The notes under the pieces: generated by a model
Told to the model about the DNA's origin: nothing
Database searches by the model: none
What the model saw: the letters and a program-made list of their open reading frames with translations, nothing else
Shown: in pieces, positions 33,056 through 41,626 of the stretch
Numbering within the stretch: the first letter of the stretch is position 1
Layout of the letters: the number at the start of each line of letters is the position of its first letter
Made by a program: the position numbers and the translations under genes
Assembly (NCBI GenBank): GCA_963768185.1
Contig: CAVYGS010000005.1
Coordinates: 248,001-312,000 of the forward strand
DNA length: 64,000 bases
Direction of reading: 5' to 3'
DNA from: Palsa-461 sp963768185
GTDB taxonomy: Bacteria; Actinomycetota; Acidimicrobiia; Acidimicrobiales; RAAP-2

Positions 33056-33187
33056 ACCTCAAGCTTGAAGCACCTTCGTCGCGTCAAACGTGATCGGGGG
33101 CAGCTGGCTCCCCACTGAGATCCGATGAGCCCGTTCGGGTCTCCGGAGCCCCGATGACGCCGTCGACCGCCCTTCTAGGGTGGGGTC

Positions 33188-34681
33188 GTGCGCGAGGTCG
33201 TGGACGCCAAAGTGATCGTGGTGGGCGCCGGCTTCGCCGGTGTCGGCGCGGGTGTGCGCCTGCTCGAGGCCGGAGAGTCCGACTTCATGATCCTCGAGCG
33301 CGCCGAGGAGCTCGGCGGGATCTGGCGTGACAACCGGTACCCGGGGTGTCGCTGCGACGTCCCCTCCCACCTCTACTCCTACTCGTTCGCGCCCAACCCC
33401 GACTGGCCGAAGACCTACGCCGACCAGCAGGACATCTGGGACTACATCGGGGCGACCGCCGAGCGCTTCGGCGTCGTCTCCCACATCCGGTTTTCCCACC
33501 AGGTGCTCGAGGCACGTTGGGACGACACCGGCCACTGGGTGCTCACCACCGACCGGGGGACATTTCGGTGCCGCTATCTCATCGGCGCGACCGGGTCGCT
33601 GGCCGAGCCGAGCACGCCCGCCATCCCCGGCGCCGAGCGGTTCGTCGGGACGACGATGCACTCGGCGCGCTGGGACCCAACGCAGCGCTTCGACGGGCAA
33701 AGGGTGGCAGTCATCGGCACCGGTGCGTCGGCCGTCCAGATCGTCCCGGCGATCCAGCCCTCGGTCGCGCACCTGAGCGTCTTCCAACGGACGCCTGGCT
33801 GGGTGCTCCCCCACCCCGTTCGACCGGTCCGCGGCTGGGAACGCCGGCTCTTCCGGCTCCTCCCTTTCACCCAGCGGCTCGTGCGCGCCGTGATCTACTG
33901 GCAGCGCGAGTTGGTGGTGCTCTCGGCGTTCACCAAGTACGACGGCCTGCGGGCATTCCTCGAGCGCCAGGTGCGACGACACCTCGAGCGCCAGGTGCCC
34001 GACCCCGAGCTGCGGGCACGGTTGACGCCGGACTACCAGCTCGGCTGCAAACGCGTGTTGCCGTCCAACGACTTCTACCCCGCCCTCGGGCAACCCAACG
34101 TCGAGCTCGTCACCGAGCCGATCGCGCGGATCGAGCCCGACGGCATCCTCACCACCGACGGCCAGCTCCACCGGCTCGACGCGATCGTCTACGCGACGGG
34201 GTTCCACGTGAGCGACAACCCGATGGGCGAGCGGATCGTCGGACGCGAGTCGCACCAGCTGGCCGAGGCGACCGCCGGCGACTTGCCCTGCTACCTCGGC
34301 ACCACGTTCCCGTACTTCCCCAACTTCTTCATGCTGACTGGTCCCAACACCGGAACCGGACACACCTCGCAGATCTTCATGATCGAGTGCCAGCTCAACT
34401 ACGTCCTCGACGCCCTGGAGCAGCTGGGAGAGGATCCCGGCACGGTCGCCGAGGTGCTGCCGAGCGTCGCCCAGGCCTACGCCGACGACCTCCAACGCCG
34501 GATGGGGCGGACCGTCTGGTCGTCGGGCTGCGCCAGTTGGTACCAGAACGCGACCGGCCGCAACGTCGCCATGTGGCCCGACTACACGGTGGTCTACCGA
34601 CGTCAGACCCGGCGGTTCGACCCCAGCGACTACGTCATCGGCCGCGCCCCGGAACCGGCCACCTCGATCTCAGCGACCTGA
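33188..34681 (+). CDS. Flavin-dependent (Baeyer-Villiger type) monooxygenase
   Basis: The 497-residue enzyme starts at GTG 33188. It has an FAD-binding VVGAGFAGVGAG (11-22), the Baeyer-Villiger fingerprint FxGxxxHxxxW as F152, G154, H158, W162, an NADPH-binding VAVIGTGASAVQ (173-184) and YATGFHVSD. These enzymes insert oxygen next to ketones or oxidise soft heteroatoms using NADPH and O2; the natural substrate is unknown. It lies just beyond the ISL3 insertion, so its upstream region is now IS DNA. Its end overlaps the convergent SIMPL gene by 12 bp. Confidence 0.88.
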   Translation: MREVVDAKVIVVGAGFAGVGAGVRLLEAGESDFMILERAEELGGIWRDNRYPGCRCDVPSHLYSYSFAPNPDWPKTYADQQDIWDYIGATAERFGVVSHIRFSHQVLEARWDDTGHWVLTTDRGTFRCRYLIGATGSLAEPSTPAIPGAERFVGTTMHSARWDPTQRFDGQRVAVIGTGASAVQIVPAIQPSVAHLSVFQRTPGWVLPHPVRPVRGWERRLFRLLPFTQRLVRAVIYWQRELVVLSAFTKYDGLRAFLERQVRRHLERQVPDPELRARLTPDYQLGCKRVLPSNDFYPALGQPNVELVTEPIARIEPDGILTTDGQLHRLDAIVYATGFHVSDNPMGERIVGRESHQLAEATAGDLPCYLGTTFPYFPNFFMLTGPNTGTGHTSQIFMIECQLNYVLDALEQLGEDPGTVAEVLPSVAQAYADDLQRRMGRTVWSSGCASWYQNATGRNVAMWPDYTVVYRRQTRRFDPSDYVIGRAPEPATSISAT

Positions 34682-35467
34682 CGGCTCCAGCGCGTAGACC
34701 AGCGTCACCTGTGCGCTCGCCTGCTCGGTGCCGCCCTCAAGGGGTGGCGCGGTCGCCGAGGAGGCCGAGAACGGCTGGTCGATGCCCAGCGGCTCAACCA
34801 CCGAGGGTGCCGAGTCGTCGGTCAACGAGCACACCCCGTCCAGCCGCTCACCTGCGGCACGGGCCATCGAGGCGGCGTGGGTGACCGCCTGGTGGACGGC
34901 GTCCTGGCGGGCCCGGTCCTGGAGCGTCCTCGGGTCGGCCTGCACGAAGCTCAACCCGTCGACGCTCAGGTCGTCGGCCCCGGCCGCGCTGGCGGCGTCG
35001 ATCACGGATCCGGCCTGGGCGATCCGCCCGACGGTGACCGAGATGCTGTTGGTCACGCCGTAGCCGGTGATGATCGAACGGCCGCCCTGGTAGGCGTAGT
35101 TCGGATTGATCGAGAGCCCGGTGGTCTGGACGTCCTTGGCCTTCACGCCGGCCGCTTCGACGGCGGCAACCACGTCGGCCGTCGTCACGCTGTCCTCGCT
35201 GAGGGCCGACTGCGCGCTGTTGGCATTCACGCTCACCTGGGCCTGGAAGTCCAGCTCGTCGGGGGCACCCGACGCCTGACCGGTGCCTTGCACGGTGAGG
35301 TGCGGGCTCGACCCCCCGCACCCCGGTGGCTGCGTCGTCGCCGACGCCTGGTCACGAGTGACCGCCACCACCAGCGCGGCCACCGCCAACACCACCGCCC
35401 CAACGACCACCATTTGCCCCGTTCTCAGGCGCCGAGCCGGCGCCACCGCGGTCTGTTCCTCGCTCAT
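34670..35467 (-). CDS. SIMPL-domain (DUF541) exported protein
   Basis: The protein is 265 residues from ATG 35467. A short cytoplasmic N-terminus is followed by a single membrane anchor (MVVVGAVVLAVAALVVAV). The SIMPL/DUF541 domain comes next: LTVQGTGQASGAPDELDFQA, then VQTTGLSINPNYAYQGG and SISVTVGRIAQAGSVIDAA, ending in strand ASAQVTLVYALE. SIMPL proteins oligomerise at the cell surface, and their role is poorly known. It is 19 bp after the membrane protein gene that follows the sigma factor, so it is probably the third gene of the sigma operon. Confidence 0.83.
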   Translation of the reverse strand: MSEEQTAVAPARRLRTGQMVVVGAVVLAVAALVVAVTRDQASATTQPPGCGGSSPHLTVQGTGQASGAPDELDFQAQVSVNANSAQSALSEDSVTTADVVAAVEAAGVKAKDVQTTGLSINPNYAYQGGRSIITGYGVTNSISVTVGRIAQAGSVIDAASAAGADDLSVDGLSFVQADPRTLQDRARQDAVHQAVTHAASMARAAGERLDGVCSLTDDSAPSVVEPLGIDQPFSASSATAPPLEGGTEQASAQVTLVYALEPSGR

Positions 35468-35486
35468 GTCTCGCCTTTCATCCGGG

Positions 35487-36152
35487 TCACCCCACGGTGA
35501 GCGTGACCGTCCACGTCCGTTGCCCGGCCGCGCACGACGTCTCGGCGTGGCACGTGGCCGCGCCGAAGGCGCTGATCTCATAGGTGCCGCGCGCCAGCGC
35601 CCCAAGGGTGGCGACGGCGCGGCCCGACAGCCGGCGGAGACGGGTCACGACCCGGACCACCCGGCCCTCGGACACGACCGAGACGCGCGCCCAGGTTGCC
35701 GAGGACCCGGGGAGCGACACCTCAACCGACCGGCCCGGCGGGGAACGCAGCGTCCGGGGGGCGCTCGCCGGGACAGCCGTCGAGTAGCTCGATGATTCCG
35801 CCCCGAGGGACCGTGGCGCGTTCTTGACGACCGCCACCGCCGCGGGCACCCCCTCGCAGGCGAAGGGGCCCGAGCCGATGCGCACCTCGACGCACGACCC
35901 GGCAGCGGTGGCCACGGCACCGCCGTGGCCACCGGCGACCGTCGGACCGGGCGCGCCGGTCCCCGTGATGACCACCGTGCCGAACACGAGCGCCCCGAGC
36001 AGCGACACCCCGACCCCGGCGGCCGCGATGCGTCGGCGGGCCCGGTAGCGGGGTAACGCAGCCAGCACGGCCGAGCGGGTCTCGTCGGTCGCACCCGGCT
36101 CGGCCGGGAGCCGCAGTGCGCTGCGGAGCCGGGCGTCGAGATCAGGCGCCAT
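35487..36152 (-). CDS. Membrane protein, candidate anti-sigma partner
   Basis: The protein is 221 residues from ATG 36152, overlapping the sigma gene end by 11 bp. The N-terminal 50 residues are soluble and charged (MAPDLDARLRSALRL, TDETRSAVLAALPRYRARRR), then comes one membrane helix (IAAAGVGVSLLGALVFGTVV) and an extracytoplasmic beta-rich domain with four cysteines (GSCVEVRIGSGPFACEGV, ATCHAETSCAAGQ). Topology and position are those of an anti-sigma factor, but no zinc-binding anti-sigma motif is seen, so this role is inferred from context. Confidence 0.6.
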   Translation of the reverse strand: MAPDLDARLRSALRLPAEPGATDETRSAVLAALPRYRARRRIAAAGVGVSLLGALVFGTVVITGTGAPGPTVAGGHGGAVATAAGSCVEVRIGSGPFACEGVPAAVAVVKNAPRSLGAESSSYSTAVPASAPRTLRSPPGRSVEVSLPGSSATWARVSVVSEGRVVRVVTRLRRLSGRAVATLGALARGTYEISAFGAATCHAETSCAAGQRTWTVTLTVG

Positions 36153-36699
36153 GGCGCGCCTCCCCATCGGGTGGCCCGAGACGGTGGACGAGTGAAGCGC
36201 GCGCCCGGGCCAGCTGTGACTTCACCGTGCCGACCGAGCAGCCGAGGATCCTTGCGACCTCCTGCTCGGAGAGGTCCTCGTAGTAACGGAGCACCACCGT
36301 CTCGCGCTGGCGCCGGGGCAGCGCGCGGACGGCGTCGAGGACGGCGAGGGCGTCCTCGAGCCCGTCCTGACCCGATTCCTCGGGGCTACGCCAGCTGGCC
36401 CGGTTCCCGGCCTCCTCGCTCCGGCGGCGGCGCAGCCGGCTGCGGCACAGGTTGACCACCGCGGCCCGCACGTAGAACTGGGCCCGATCGGGCTCGCGGA
36501 GCCGGCGCCAGGAGGAGAAAGTCCGTAAGAAGGCCTCCTGGACCACCTCCTCGGCGGCCCCCCGATCGTCCAGGAGCAGGGTGGCGAGTCGGCAGAAACC
36601 CCCGTAGTGCTGGGAGAACACCGCCTCGAGGACGTCGTTGGCCGCGACGGCGCGCCGGAACGGGCCGACGCTCACGGACCGCTCGAGGACCAAGGCCAC
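36142..36699 (-). CDS. ECF RNA polymerase sigma factor, SigE/sigma-70 family
   Basis: Region 2 is VFSQHYGGFCRLATLLLDDR, AAEEVVQEAFLRTFSSWRRL and FYVRAAVVNLCRSRLRRRR. Region 4 is ALPRRQRETVVLRYYEDLSE and VARILGCSVGTVKSQLARAR. The length of about 185 residues is right for the actinobacterial SigE-type ECF group. GTG 36699 was taken as start because GAGGGT lies 9 bp upstream; GTGs at 36708 and 36675 are alternatives. It heads a leftward operon with the membrane protein and SIMPL gene, and is divergent from a TetR regulator. Confidence 0.88.
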   Translation of the reverse strand: MALVLERSVSVGPFRRAVAANDVLEAVFSQHYGGFCRLATLLLDDRGAAEEVVQEAFLRTFSSWRRLREPDRAQFYVRAAVVNLCRSRLRRRRSEEAGNRASWRSPEESGQDGLEDALAVLDAVRALPRRQRETVVLRYYEDLSEQEVARILGCSVGTVKSQLARARASLVHRLGPPDGEARHGA

Positions 36700-36787
36700 A
36701 TCGCCCACACCCTCACAGACGCACGAGGGGCGCCGGCGGTTGTCGCGGCGTTCGACGCCGCCGCCCTCCACGCCCGACAATGGGGGG

Positions 36788-37387
36788 ATGGCCACCGAGG
36801 CAACACCGTCTCCCGGCGGGCAGCGCCAGCACATCTTGGACACCGCCCTCTCTCTCATGGCCACGCGCGGCATGGCGGGGACCTCGATGCGCGACCTGGC
36901 CGCCGCGACCGGGCTCAACGTGGCCTCGCTGTACCACTACTTCCCCTCCAAGCAGGACCTCCTGGTCGCCGTCCTCGCCGAGCGCGGGTTCCTGGACGAG
37001 ATCGCGGTCACCGCGCCGACCCCGGGCGAGCGCACTCCGAGAGTCGAACTCGCCGACCTGTTGAACGAGCTGGTCCAGTCGATGCTCGAGGTGGAGCAGT
37101 TCATCCGCTTGATGCTCGGCGAGGTGATGCGCAACGACGAGACCGCCCTGAGCGTGGGCCACGAGCTGATCGCCGGCACGCAGGCGGCGCTCGAGCAGTG
37201 GATCGCCAACGAGCAGCCGGAGCTCGCGACGGGCGGCGGTGCAGCCGCGGTGGCGCGCATGCTGCGGGCGACGCTCATCGGTCTGTTCTTCGAGCACGTG
37301 GCCGGCGTGCTCGGTCCCGACACCCCGAGCGCCGAGCTGCACCGCCGCGCCGAGGAAGTGGCGGCCATCCTTCACCGCGAGCCCTGA
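36788..37387 (+). CDS. TetR/AcrR family transcriptional regulator
   Basis: The 199-residue regulator starts at ATG 36788. Its DNA-binding region is ILDTALSLMATRGMAGTSMRDLAAATGL followed by NVASLYHYFPSKQDLLVAVL. The C-terminal ligand domain (LLNELVQSMLEVEQFIRLML, ARMLRATLIGLFFEHVAGVL) is typical of TetR proteins. It is divergent from the sigma operon by 88 bp and converges with the cyclase gene. The target is unknown; the divergent spacing makes the sigma operon one candidate. Confidence 0.85.
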   Translation: MATEATPSPGGQRQHILDTALSLMATRGMAGTSMRDLAAATGLNVASLYHYFPSKQDLLVAVLAERGFLDEIAVTAPTPGERTPRVELADLLNELVQSMLEVEQFIRLMLGEVMRNDETALSVGHELIAGTQAALEQWIANEQPELATGGGAAAVARMLRATLIGLFFEHVAGVLGPDTPSAELHRRAEEVAAILHREP

Positions 37388-37390
37388 GGT

Positions 37391-38077
37391 TCAGGAGCCG
37401 ATCAGCGGAATCCGGATGCTGCCCTGCCCCTCGGGGACGGGCTTCGGGCGGTGGTCCCAGGTGTCCCGGCAGCTCTCCGAGCAGAACAGCACCGGGTTGC
37501 GCAGCGCGTCGCGTGCCACGTTGTCGGCGACGGCCAGGGTCAGCGGAATGCCGCAGACCGGGTCGGCTGATGTGGGACCGTCCAGGGCGGCCAGCCCGAG
37601 CCGGGAGACCCACAACGGCTGCTCGAGCCCTCGGAGCAGGCACTCGCCTTCCGAGAGGACCGCGCCCCAGGGGGGCAGGTGCTCAACGATGTTCTGGCCG
37701 GCCCAGACCTCGCCGCCGGGCGCGAGATCACAGAGCCGGGCCGCCACGTTCACGGCGTGGCCGATGTAGTCGTCACCCTCGTGGAGGATCACGAAGTCGG
37801 CCGTGAGCCCGCAGCGCACCGCGATGGGGTCGGCCGACCGACCGGAGGCGAATTGGATCTCGAGCGTGGCGGCCACGAGCGGCGTCGTGTCGACCCCAAC
37901 CAACATGGCCCCGTCGCCCAGCCACTTGGCGACGCGCACCCCCCGGCGCGAGCACACATCGCGGACCATCGAGCGGAAGGAGGACAGGATCGAGACCGCG
38001 CGCTCGTCCCCCTCTACCTCGGTCAGCGCCGTGAAGCCCGACAGGTCGAGGAAAGCAAAGCTCCGGTGGACTCGCAC
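37391..38077 (-). CDS. Class III adenylate/guanylate cyclase domain fused to a YHS-like metal-binding tail
   Basis: Of 228 residues, the first 160 form a class III cyclase homology domain: RSFAFLDLSGFTALTEVEGD with the first metal Asp, VAKWLGDGAMLVG with the second, and IGHAVNVAARLCDLAPGGEV with the Asn-Arg motif. The last 60 residues carry DPVCGIPL and LFCSESCRDTW, the cysteine pattern of a YHS domain, which binds metal. It lies 60 bp after livF on the same strand and so may be co-transcribed with the transporter operon. Whether it makes cyclic nucleotide is not certain. Confidence 0.82.
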   Translation of the reverse strand: MRVHRSFAFLDLSGFTALTEVEGDERAVSILSSFRSMVRDVCSRRGVRVAKWLGDGAMLVGVDTTPLVAATLEIQFASGRSADPIAVRCGLTADFVILHEGDDYIGHAVNVAARLCDLAPGGEVWAGQNIVEHLPPWGAVLSEGECLLRGLEQPLWVSRLGLAALDGPTSADPVCGIPLTLAVADNVARDALRNPVLFCSESCRDTWDHRPKPVPEGQGSIRIPLIGS

Positions 38078-38137
38078 GCCACGATCGTCTCACGTCCCCG
38101 TCCGGACGTCGGCGACCGATCCCACCCGGACCCTCGG

Positions 38138-38848
38138 CTATCGGGCCGAGACCCCGAGCACCTCGGCGAGCACGGGGCCGGCGTCGGCCGCGGTCCCGCC
38201 GAAGACCACCCGACCCCGGTCCAGGACGACGGCGCGATCGGCCAGGCCGAGTACCCGGTCGGTCTGCTGCTCGATGACGAGCAGCGCCGTCCCCTCGGCG
38301 TGCAACATGGCGAGCTGCTCGTAGACGTCGTCAACCGCGGCCGGCGACAGCCCGAGGGAGAGCTCGTCGGCCACCACGACGCTGGCGTCGTCGCCCAGCA
38401 CCTTGGCCAGCGAGAGCAGGCGCTGCTGGCCGCCGGAGAGGGTCCCGGCCGCCTGGCGCCGGCGCTCGGCCAGCATCGGAAAGCGCTCGAAGGTCCGCTC
38501 GAGGGCCGACGCCACCGCGTCACGACCGAGCCACCTGCCGAAGGACAGCTCGAGATTCTCGGCGACGCTCAGCCGAGCGAACACGCCTCGACCCTCGGGC
38601 ACCGACGCCACTCCGGCGCGCGCGATGCGCCACGGTCGGGCGCCGGTCAGGTCCTCGCCGGCCACGCGGAGTCGCCCCGAGTTCGGCGCGACCAGCCCGG
38701 CGCAGACCCGGGCGACCGTCGACTTCCCAGCGCCGTTCGGGCCGACGAGGCCCGTGACCGAACCGTCGGGGACGGCGAGGCTCACCTCGTGGAGCGCTCG
38801 GTAGGGGCCGTAGGCGGCGCTGACCGCGTCGAGCTCGATGGCGTTCAT
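38138..38848 (-). CDS. livF: Branched-chain amino acid-type ABC transporter ATPase
   Basis: The 236-residue ATPase has Walker A GPNGAGKST near 37-45, signature LSGGQQRLL near 136-144, Walker B VVVADELSLGL and switch His region replaced by LLVIEQQT, as is usual in LivF, where Gln follows Glu. Start overlaps the livG stop (ATGA). It powers import with LivG, LivH-LivM and the binding protein encoded upstream. The solute may be a branched-chain amino acid or another small amide or acid; the family is broad. Confidence 0.88.
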   Translation of the reverse strand: MNAIELDAVSAAYGPYRALHEVSLAVPDGSVTGLVGPNGAGKSTVARVCAGLVAPNSGRLRVAGEDLTGARPWRIARAGVASVPEGRGVFARLSVAENLELSFGRWLGRDAVASALERTFERFPMLAERRRQAAGTLSGGQQRLLSLAKVLGDDASVVVADELSLGLSPAAVDDVYEQLAMLHAEGTALLVIEQQTDRVLGLADRAVVLDRGRVVFGGTAADAGPVLAEVLGVSAR

Positions 38849-39603
38849 GCGACACGCCCGAGGTAGGCCCGCTGGACGCCAGGGTCGGCCATCACCTCAG
38901 CGAAGGAGCCCTGGGCGATCACCCGCCCGAGGTGCAACACGACGACGCGGTCGCACACGGTCGAGACGATCGCCAGGTCGTGTTCGACGAGCAGCACGCC
39001 GGTTCGCTCGGCGGCAACCGATCGCAGCACCGTCGCCAGGGTGTGCGCCTCCGGCTGGTCGAGCCCCGAGGAGGGCTCGTCGGCCAGCACCACCCGGGGG
39101 CCCCCGACGAGCGCCCGTGCGATCTCGACGAGCCGGCAGACCCCGAGTGGAAGCGTCGAGACCGGCGCGTCGGCCCGGTCCGCGAGACCGATCCGTTGGA
39201 GCGTGGCGTCGACGGCGGCGGTCTCGGCCTCCTTGGGCCGCGCCCGGTCGACGAGCTCGGACCAGTGGGTGCCACCCGGTCGCAGTGCTCGCGCCGCGAT
39301 GAAGAGGTGCTCGCGGACGGTCAGCTCCGGGAACACGGCGATCCGCTGGAACGTCCGTCCGACGCCCAGGCGGGCGCGCTGGTAGGTCGGCATCCCGTTG
39401 AGGGGTCGCCCGTCGAGCACGACGCGGCCCCGGGTCGGCTCGAGCTGTCCGCCGACGCAGTTGACCAGCGTCGACTTCCCGGCCCCGTTTGGCCCCACCA
39501 GCCCGACGATCTCCCCCGGCTCGACCGTCAGAGCGACGTCGTCGAGCGCGCTCACCCCGCCGAATCGCACCGACAGCCCCTCGACGGCCAGGCCCTCAAC
39601 CAT
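38845..39603 (-). CDS. livG: Branched-chain amino acid-type ABC transporter ATPase
   Basis: The 252-residue ATPase shows Walker A GPNGAGKST near 36-44, RTFQRIAVFPELTVREHLFI after a Gln-loop typical of LivG, a signature region degenerated to LPLGVCRLVEIARAL, Walker B VVLADEPSSGLD and the switch His in LLVEHDLAIV. It overlaps livHM by 8 bp and livF by 4 bp, placing it firmly in one operon. The degenerate LSGGQ equivalent is common in LivG proteins, where LPxGxxR is usual. Confidence 0.88.
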   Translation of the reverse strand: MVEGLAVEGLSVRFGGVSALDDVALTVEPGEIVGLVGPNGAGKSTLVNCVGGQLEPTRGRVVLDGRPLNGMPTYQRARLGVGRTFQRIAVFPELTVREHLFIAARALRPGGTHWSELVDRARPKEAETAAVDATLQRIGLADRADAPVSTLPLGVCRLVEIARALVGGPRVVLADEPSSGLDQPEAHTLATVLRSVAAERTGVLLVEHDLAIVSTVCDRVVVLHLGRVIAQGSFAEVMADPGVQRAYLGRVA

Positions 39604-41608
39604 GGCGGTCGTTCCCCGCGGTGGCGGGCTCCTGGGACCCGGCGCCGGCCACGACGATCGTCGGCGTCGAGGAACCGCGGCGACTCAACACGCGCTCGAC
39701 CCGCTCGGTCCAGATCCGCTTCTGGTACTCGACGACGCCCTCGGGGTGGGAGGCGTAGGTCAGCGCGCTGAACGCGAACAGGATGACCGCGAGCCCACTA
39801 CTCCCCCAGCGGCCCGGGAGATAGCTGAGCAGTTGCTGCAGGACGACAAAGCCCATTCCGGCCTGGATCGCCCCCTCGACCGTCCGGACGCCCGTGGTCA
39901 CGACCACCACCACGAAGATCAAGGAGAACTGGTAGTTGAAGTCGGTCGGCGTGATGCTCTGCTGGAGGGACCCGAAGAGCGCGCCGCCGAGCCCGGCCAG
40001 CCCGGCCGACAGCGCGAAGACGAGGATCTTGGCCGCGCTCGGGTTGATGCCGATGCTCTGGGCGCCGAGCGGGCTCGCCCGAAGCGCGTCGAGATAGCGC
40101 CCGACCGTCGCCCCCTGGAGCCGCTTCACACCGAGGGCACACAGCACCAGGACGACGAGTGCCAGCACGAAGAAGGCCTTGGAGCTCGTCGTGGCGAGGC
40201 TCACCGACCCGATCACCGGTCGCGGCACGGTCAGCCCGGCCGCCGGACCCCCGGCCCACGAATAAGGGAAGACCGCGTTGTCAGCGAGGAGTGCGAGGGC
40301 CAGTGTGAGCAGCGCGAGCGGCAGGCCGCGCAGTCGCAGTGCCGGAAGCGCGCCCACGGCCCCGATCACCAGCGCGCCCAGCGCACCGATCACGGCGCCG
40401 AGAAGGATCGGGACGCCGTGGTGCACCGCGAGCTGCCCCGCGATGAAGGCCCCCGCGCCCGCGAAGGTCGCCTGGCACAGCGACACCTCGCCCCCCATGC
40501 CCGTGATCAGGGTGATGGACAGGAACATGATCGAGTAGACGAGCCCCGAGGTCAACGTGAACGCCCAGTTGCCGGGCACCCAGGTGAGGACCGACACGAT
40601 GGTCCCAAGCGCCAGCACGCGGCCTCCCACCTTGATGACCCGGTCGAGCTCGGGACCCCGCGTGGCGACGATGGAGGGTGGGGGCGGCGGATCGCATCCC
40701 GACAGCGGGTCCTCCGAGTTCTCGAGTGCGCGCAGCCGCGGGCGCCCGACCAGCAGGACGGCCAAGAGGAGGAACGGGATGGCCGGCAGCAGTCCGGTGT
40801 GCCACACGCTCGAGGGTGTGAAGTAGCCAGCGGCGAGGCCCTCGACCACCCCGAGCAGGACGCCCCCCACGAGCGCCATGGGGACGTTCGCGAGGTCGCC
40901 GAGAGCGGCGGCGGCCAGCGCCGCCACGAGCAGGATCGCGTAGTCGTTGAACTGGAGCGTCGGATACTGCGGGGCGAGCAGGACGCCGGCCAGACCCGCC
41001 ATGAACGACGATCCCATCCACGCGACGGACAGGACCCGGTCCGAGCGGACCCCTTCGAGCTCCAACAAGCGGGGGCTCTCGACAGCGGCCCGGATCGTCA
41101 GCCCGAGGCGGCTCGAACGCAGGACGGCGCTCAAGACGACCACCGTCGCCGCCGTGGCGATCACCGTCTCGACCTCGAGCCCGTTCACCGGTGTCGAGAA
41201 CAGGTGGAAGTACACCGTGTCGGGGTTGAGGAACAGCGTCGGCGGCGCGAAGCGGGTCGCCGAGCCGAAGGCCAGGGTCACGATCTGTGGCAACCCCACG
41301 AAGATTGCGACCGCAGAGACAAGCTTGGCCGTCGTGTTCGTCGCCGCGATGCGTCGGAACAGGTATCGGTCGAGGACCCAGCCGAGCGCCGGTGCCAGCA
41401 GGACGACCGCAACGACGAACGCCGGGAACACCGGGACGCCCTGGTCGGTGAGGATGGTGTAGACGAACGCCGAGACGTAGGCCTGTGCCCCAAAGGCAAA
41501 GTTGAACACCCCGGTTGTGCGGTACGTGAGCACCAGACCCATCGCCACGATGGCGTAGGTGCAGCCGAAGGGAACCCCCGGAACCGCGTAGCTGAGGAAA
41601 GTGCTCAC
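39596..41608 (-). CDS. livHM: Fused LivH-LivM ABC transporter permease
   Basis: At 670 residues this is about twice the size of one Liv permease. Residues 1-290 are LivH-like (YAIVAMGLVLTYRTTGVFNF, FAFGAQAYVSAF, ALGDLANVPMALVGGVLLGV). After a linker with Pro-rich SGCDPPPPPS come LivM-like sequences (YSIMFLSITLITGMGGEVSL, SLCQATFAGAGAFIAGQLAV, RASPLGAQSIGINPSAAKIL). One polypeptide thus supplies both transmembrane halves. It follows livK by 18 bp and overlaps livG by 8 bp. Confidence 0.87.
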   Translation of the reverse strand: MSTFLSYAVPGVPFGCTYAIVAMGLVLTYRTTGVFNFAFGAQAYVSAFVYTILTDQGVPVFPAFVVAVVLLAPALGWVLDRYLFRRIAATNTTAKLVSAVAIFVGLPQIVTLAFGSATRFAPPTLFLNPDTVYFHLFSTPVNGLEVETVIATAATVVVLSAVLRSSRLGLTIRAAVESPRLLELEGVRSDRVLSVAWMGSSFMAGLAGVLLAPQYPTLQFNDYAILLVAALAAAALGDLANVPMALVGGVLLGVVEGLAAGYFTPSSVWHTGLLPAIPFLLLAVLLVGRPRLRALENSEDPLSGCDPPPPPSIVATRGPELDRVIKVGGRVLALGTIVSVLTWVPGNWAFTLTSGLVYSIMFLSITLITGMGGEVSLCQATFAGAGAFIAGQLAVHHGVPILLGAVIGALGALVIGAVGALPALRLRGLPLALLTLALALLADNAVFPYSWAGGPAAGLTVPRPVIGSVSLATTSSKAFFVLALVVLVLCALGVKRLQGATVGRYLDALRASPLGAQSIGINPSAAKILVFALSAGLAGLGGALFGSLQQSITPTDFNYQFSLIFVVVVVTTGVRTVEGAIQAGMGFVVLQQLLSYLPGRWGSSGLAVILFAFSALTYASHPEGVVEYQKRIWTERVERVLSRRGSSTPTIVVAGAGSQEPATAGNDRHG

Positions 41609-41626
41609 CCCGCCCCCGCTCGGCGA

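Larger units (their letters stand above)
30059..33131 (-). mobile_element. ISL3-family element, copy 1, split by an IS1182-family element
   Basis: The ends are imperfect inverted repeats: GGCTCTTCGGATTCTGATGG on the left and, on the other strand, GGCTCATCGGATCTCAGTGG on the right. The 8-bp target duplication CGTTCGGG lies at 30051-30058 and 33132-33139. Without the nested element it would be 1,422 bp, 20 bp shorter than copy 2, because a 20-bp segment near the right end is absent. Apart from that and a few substitutions the two copies look the same. Confidence 0.93.
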
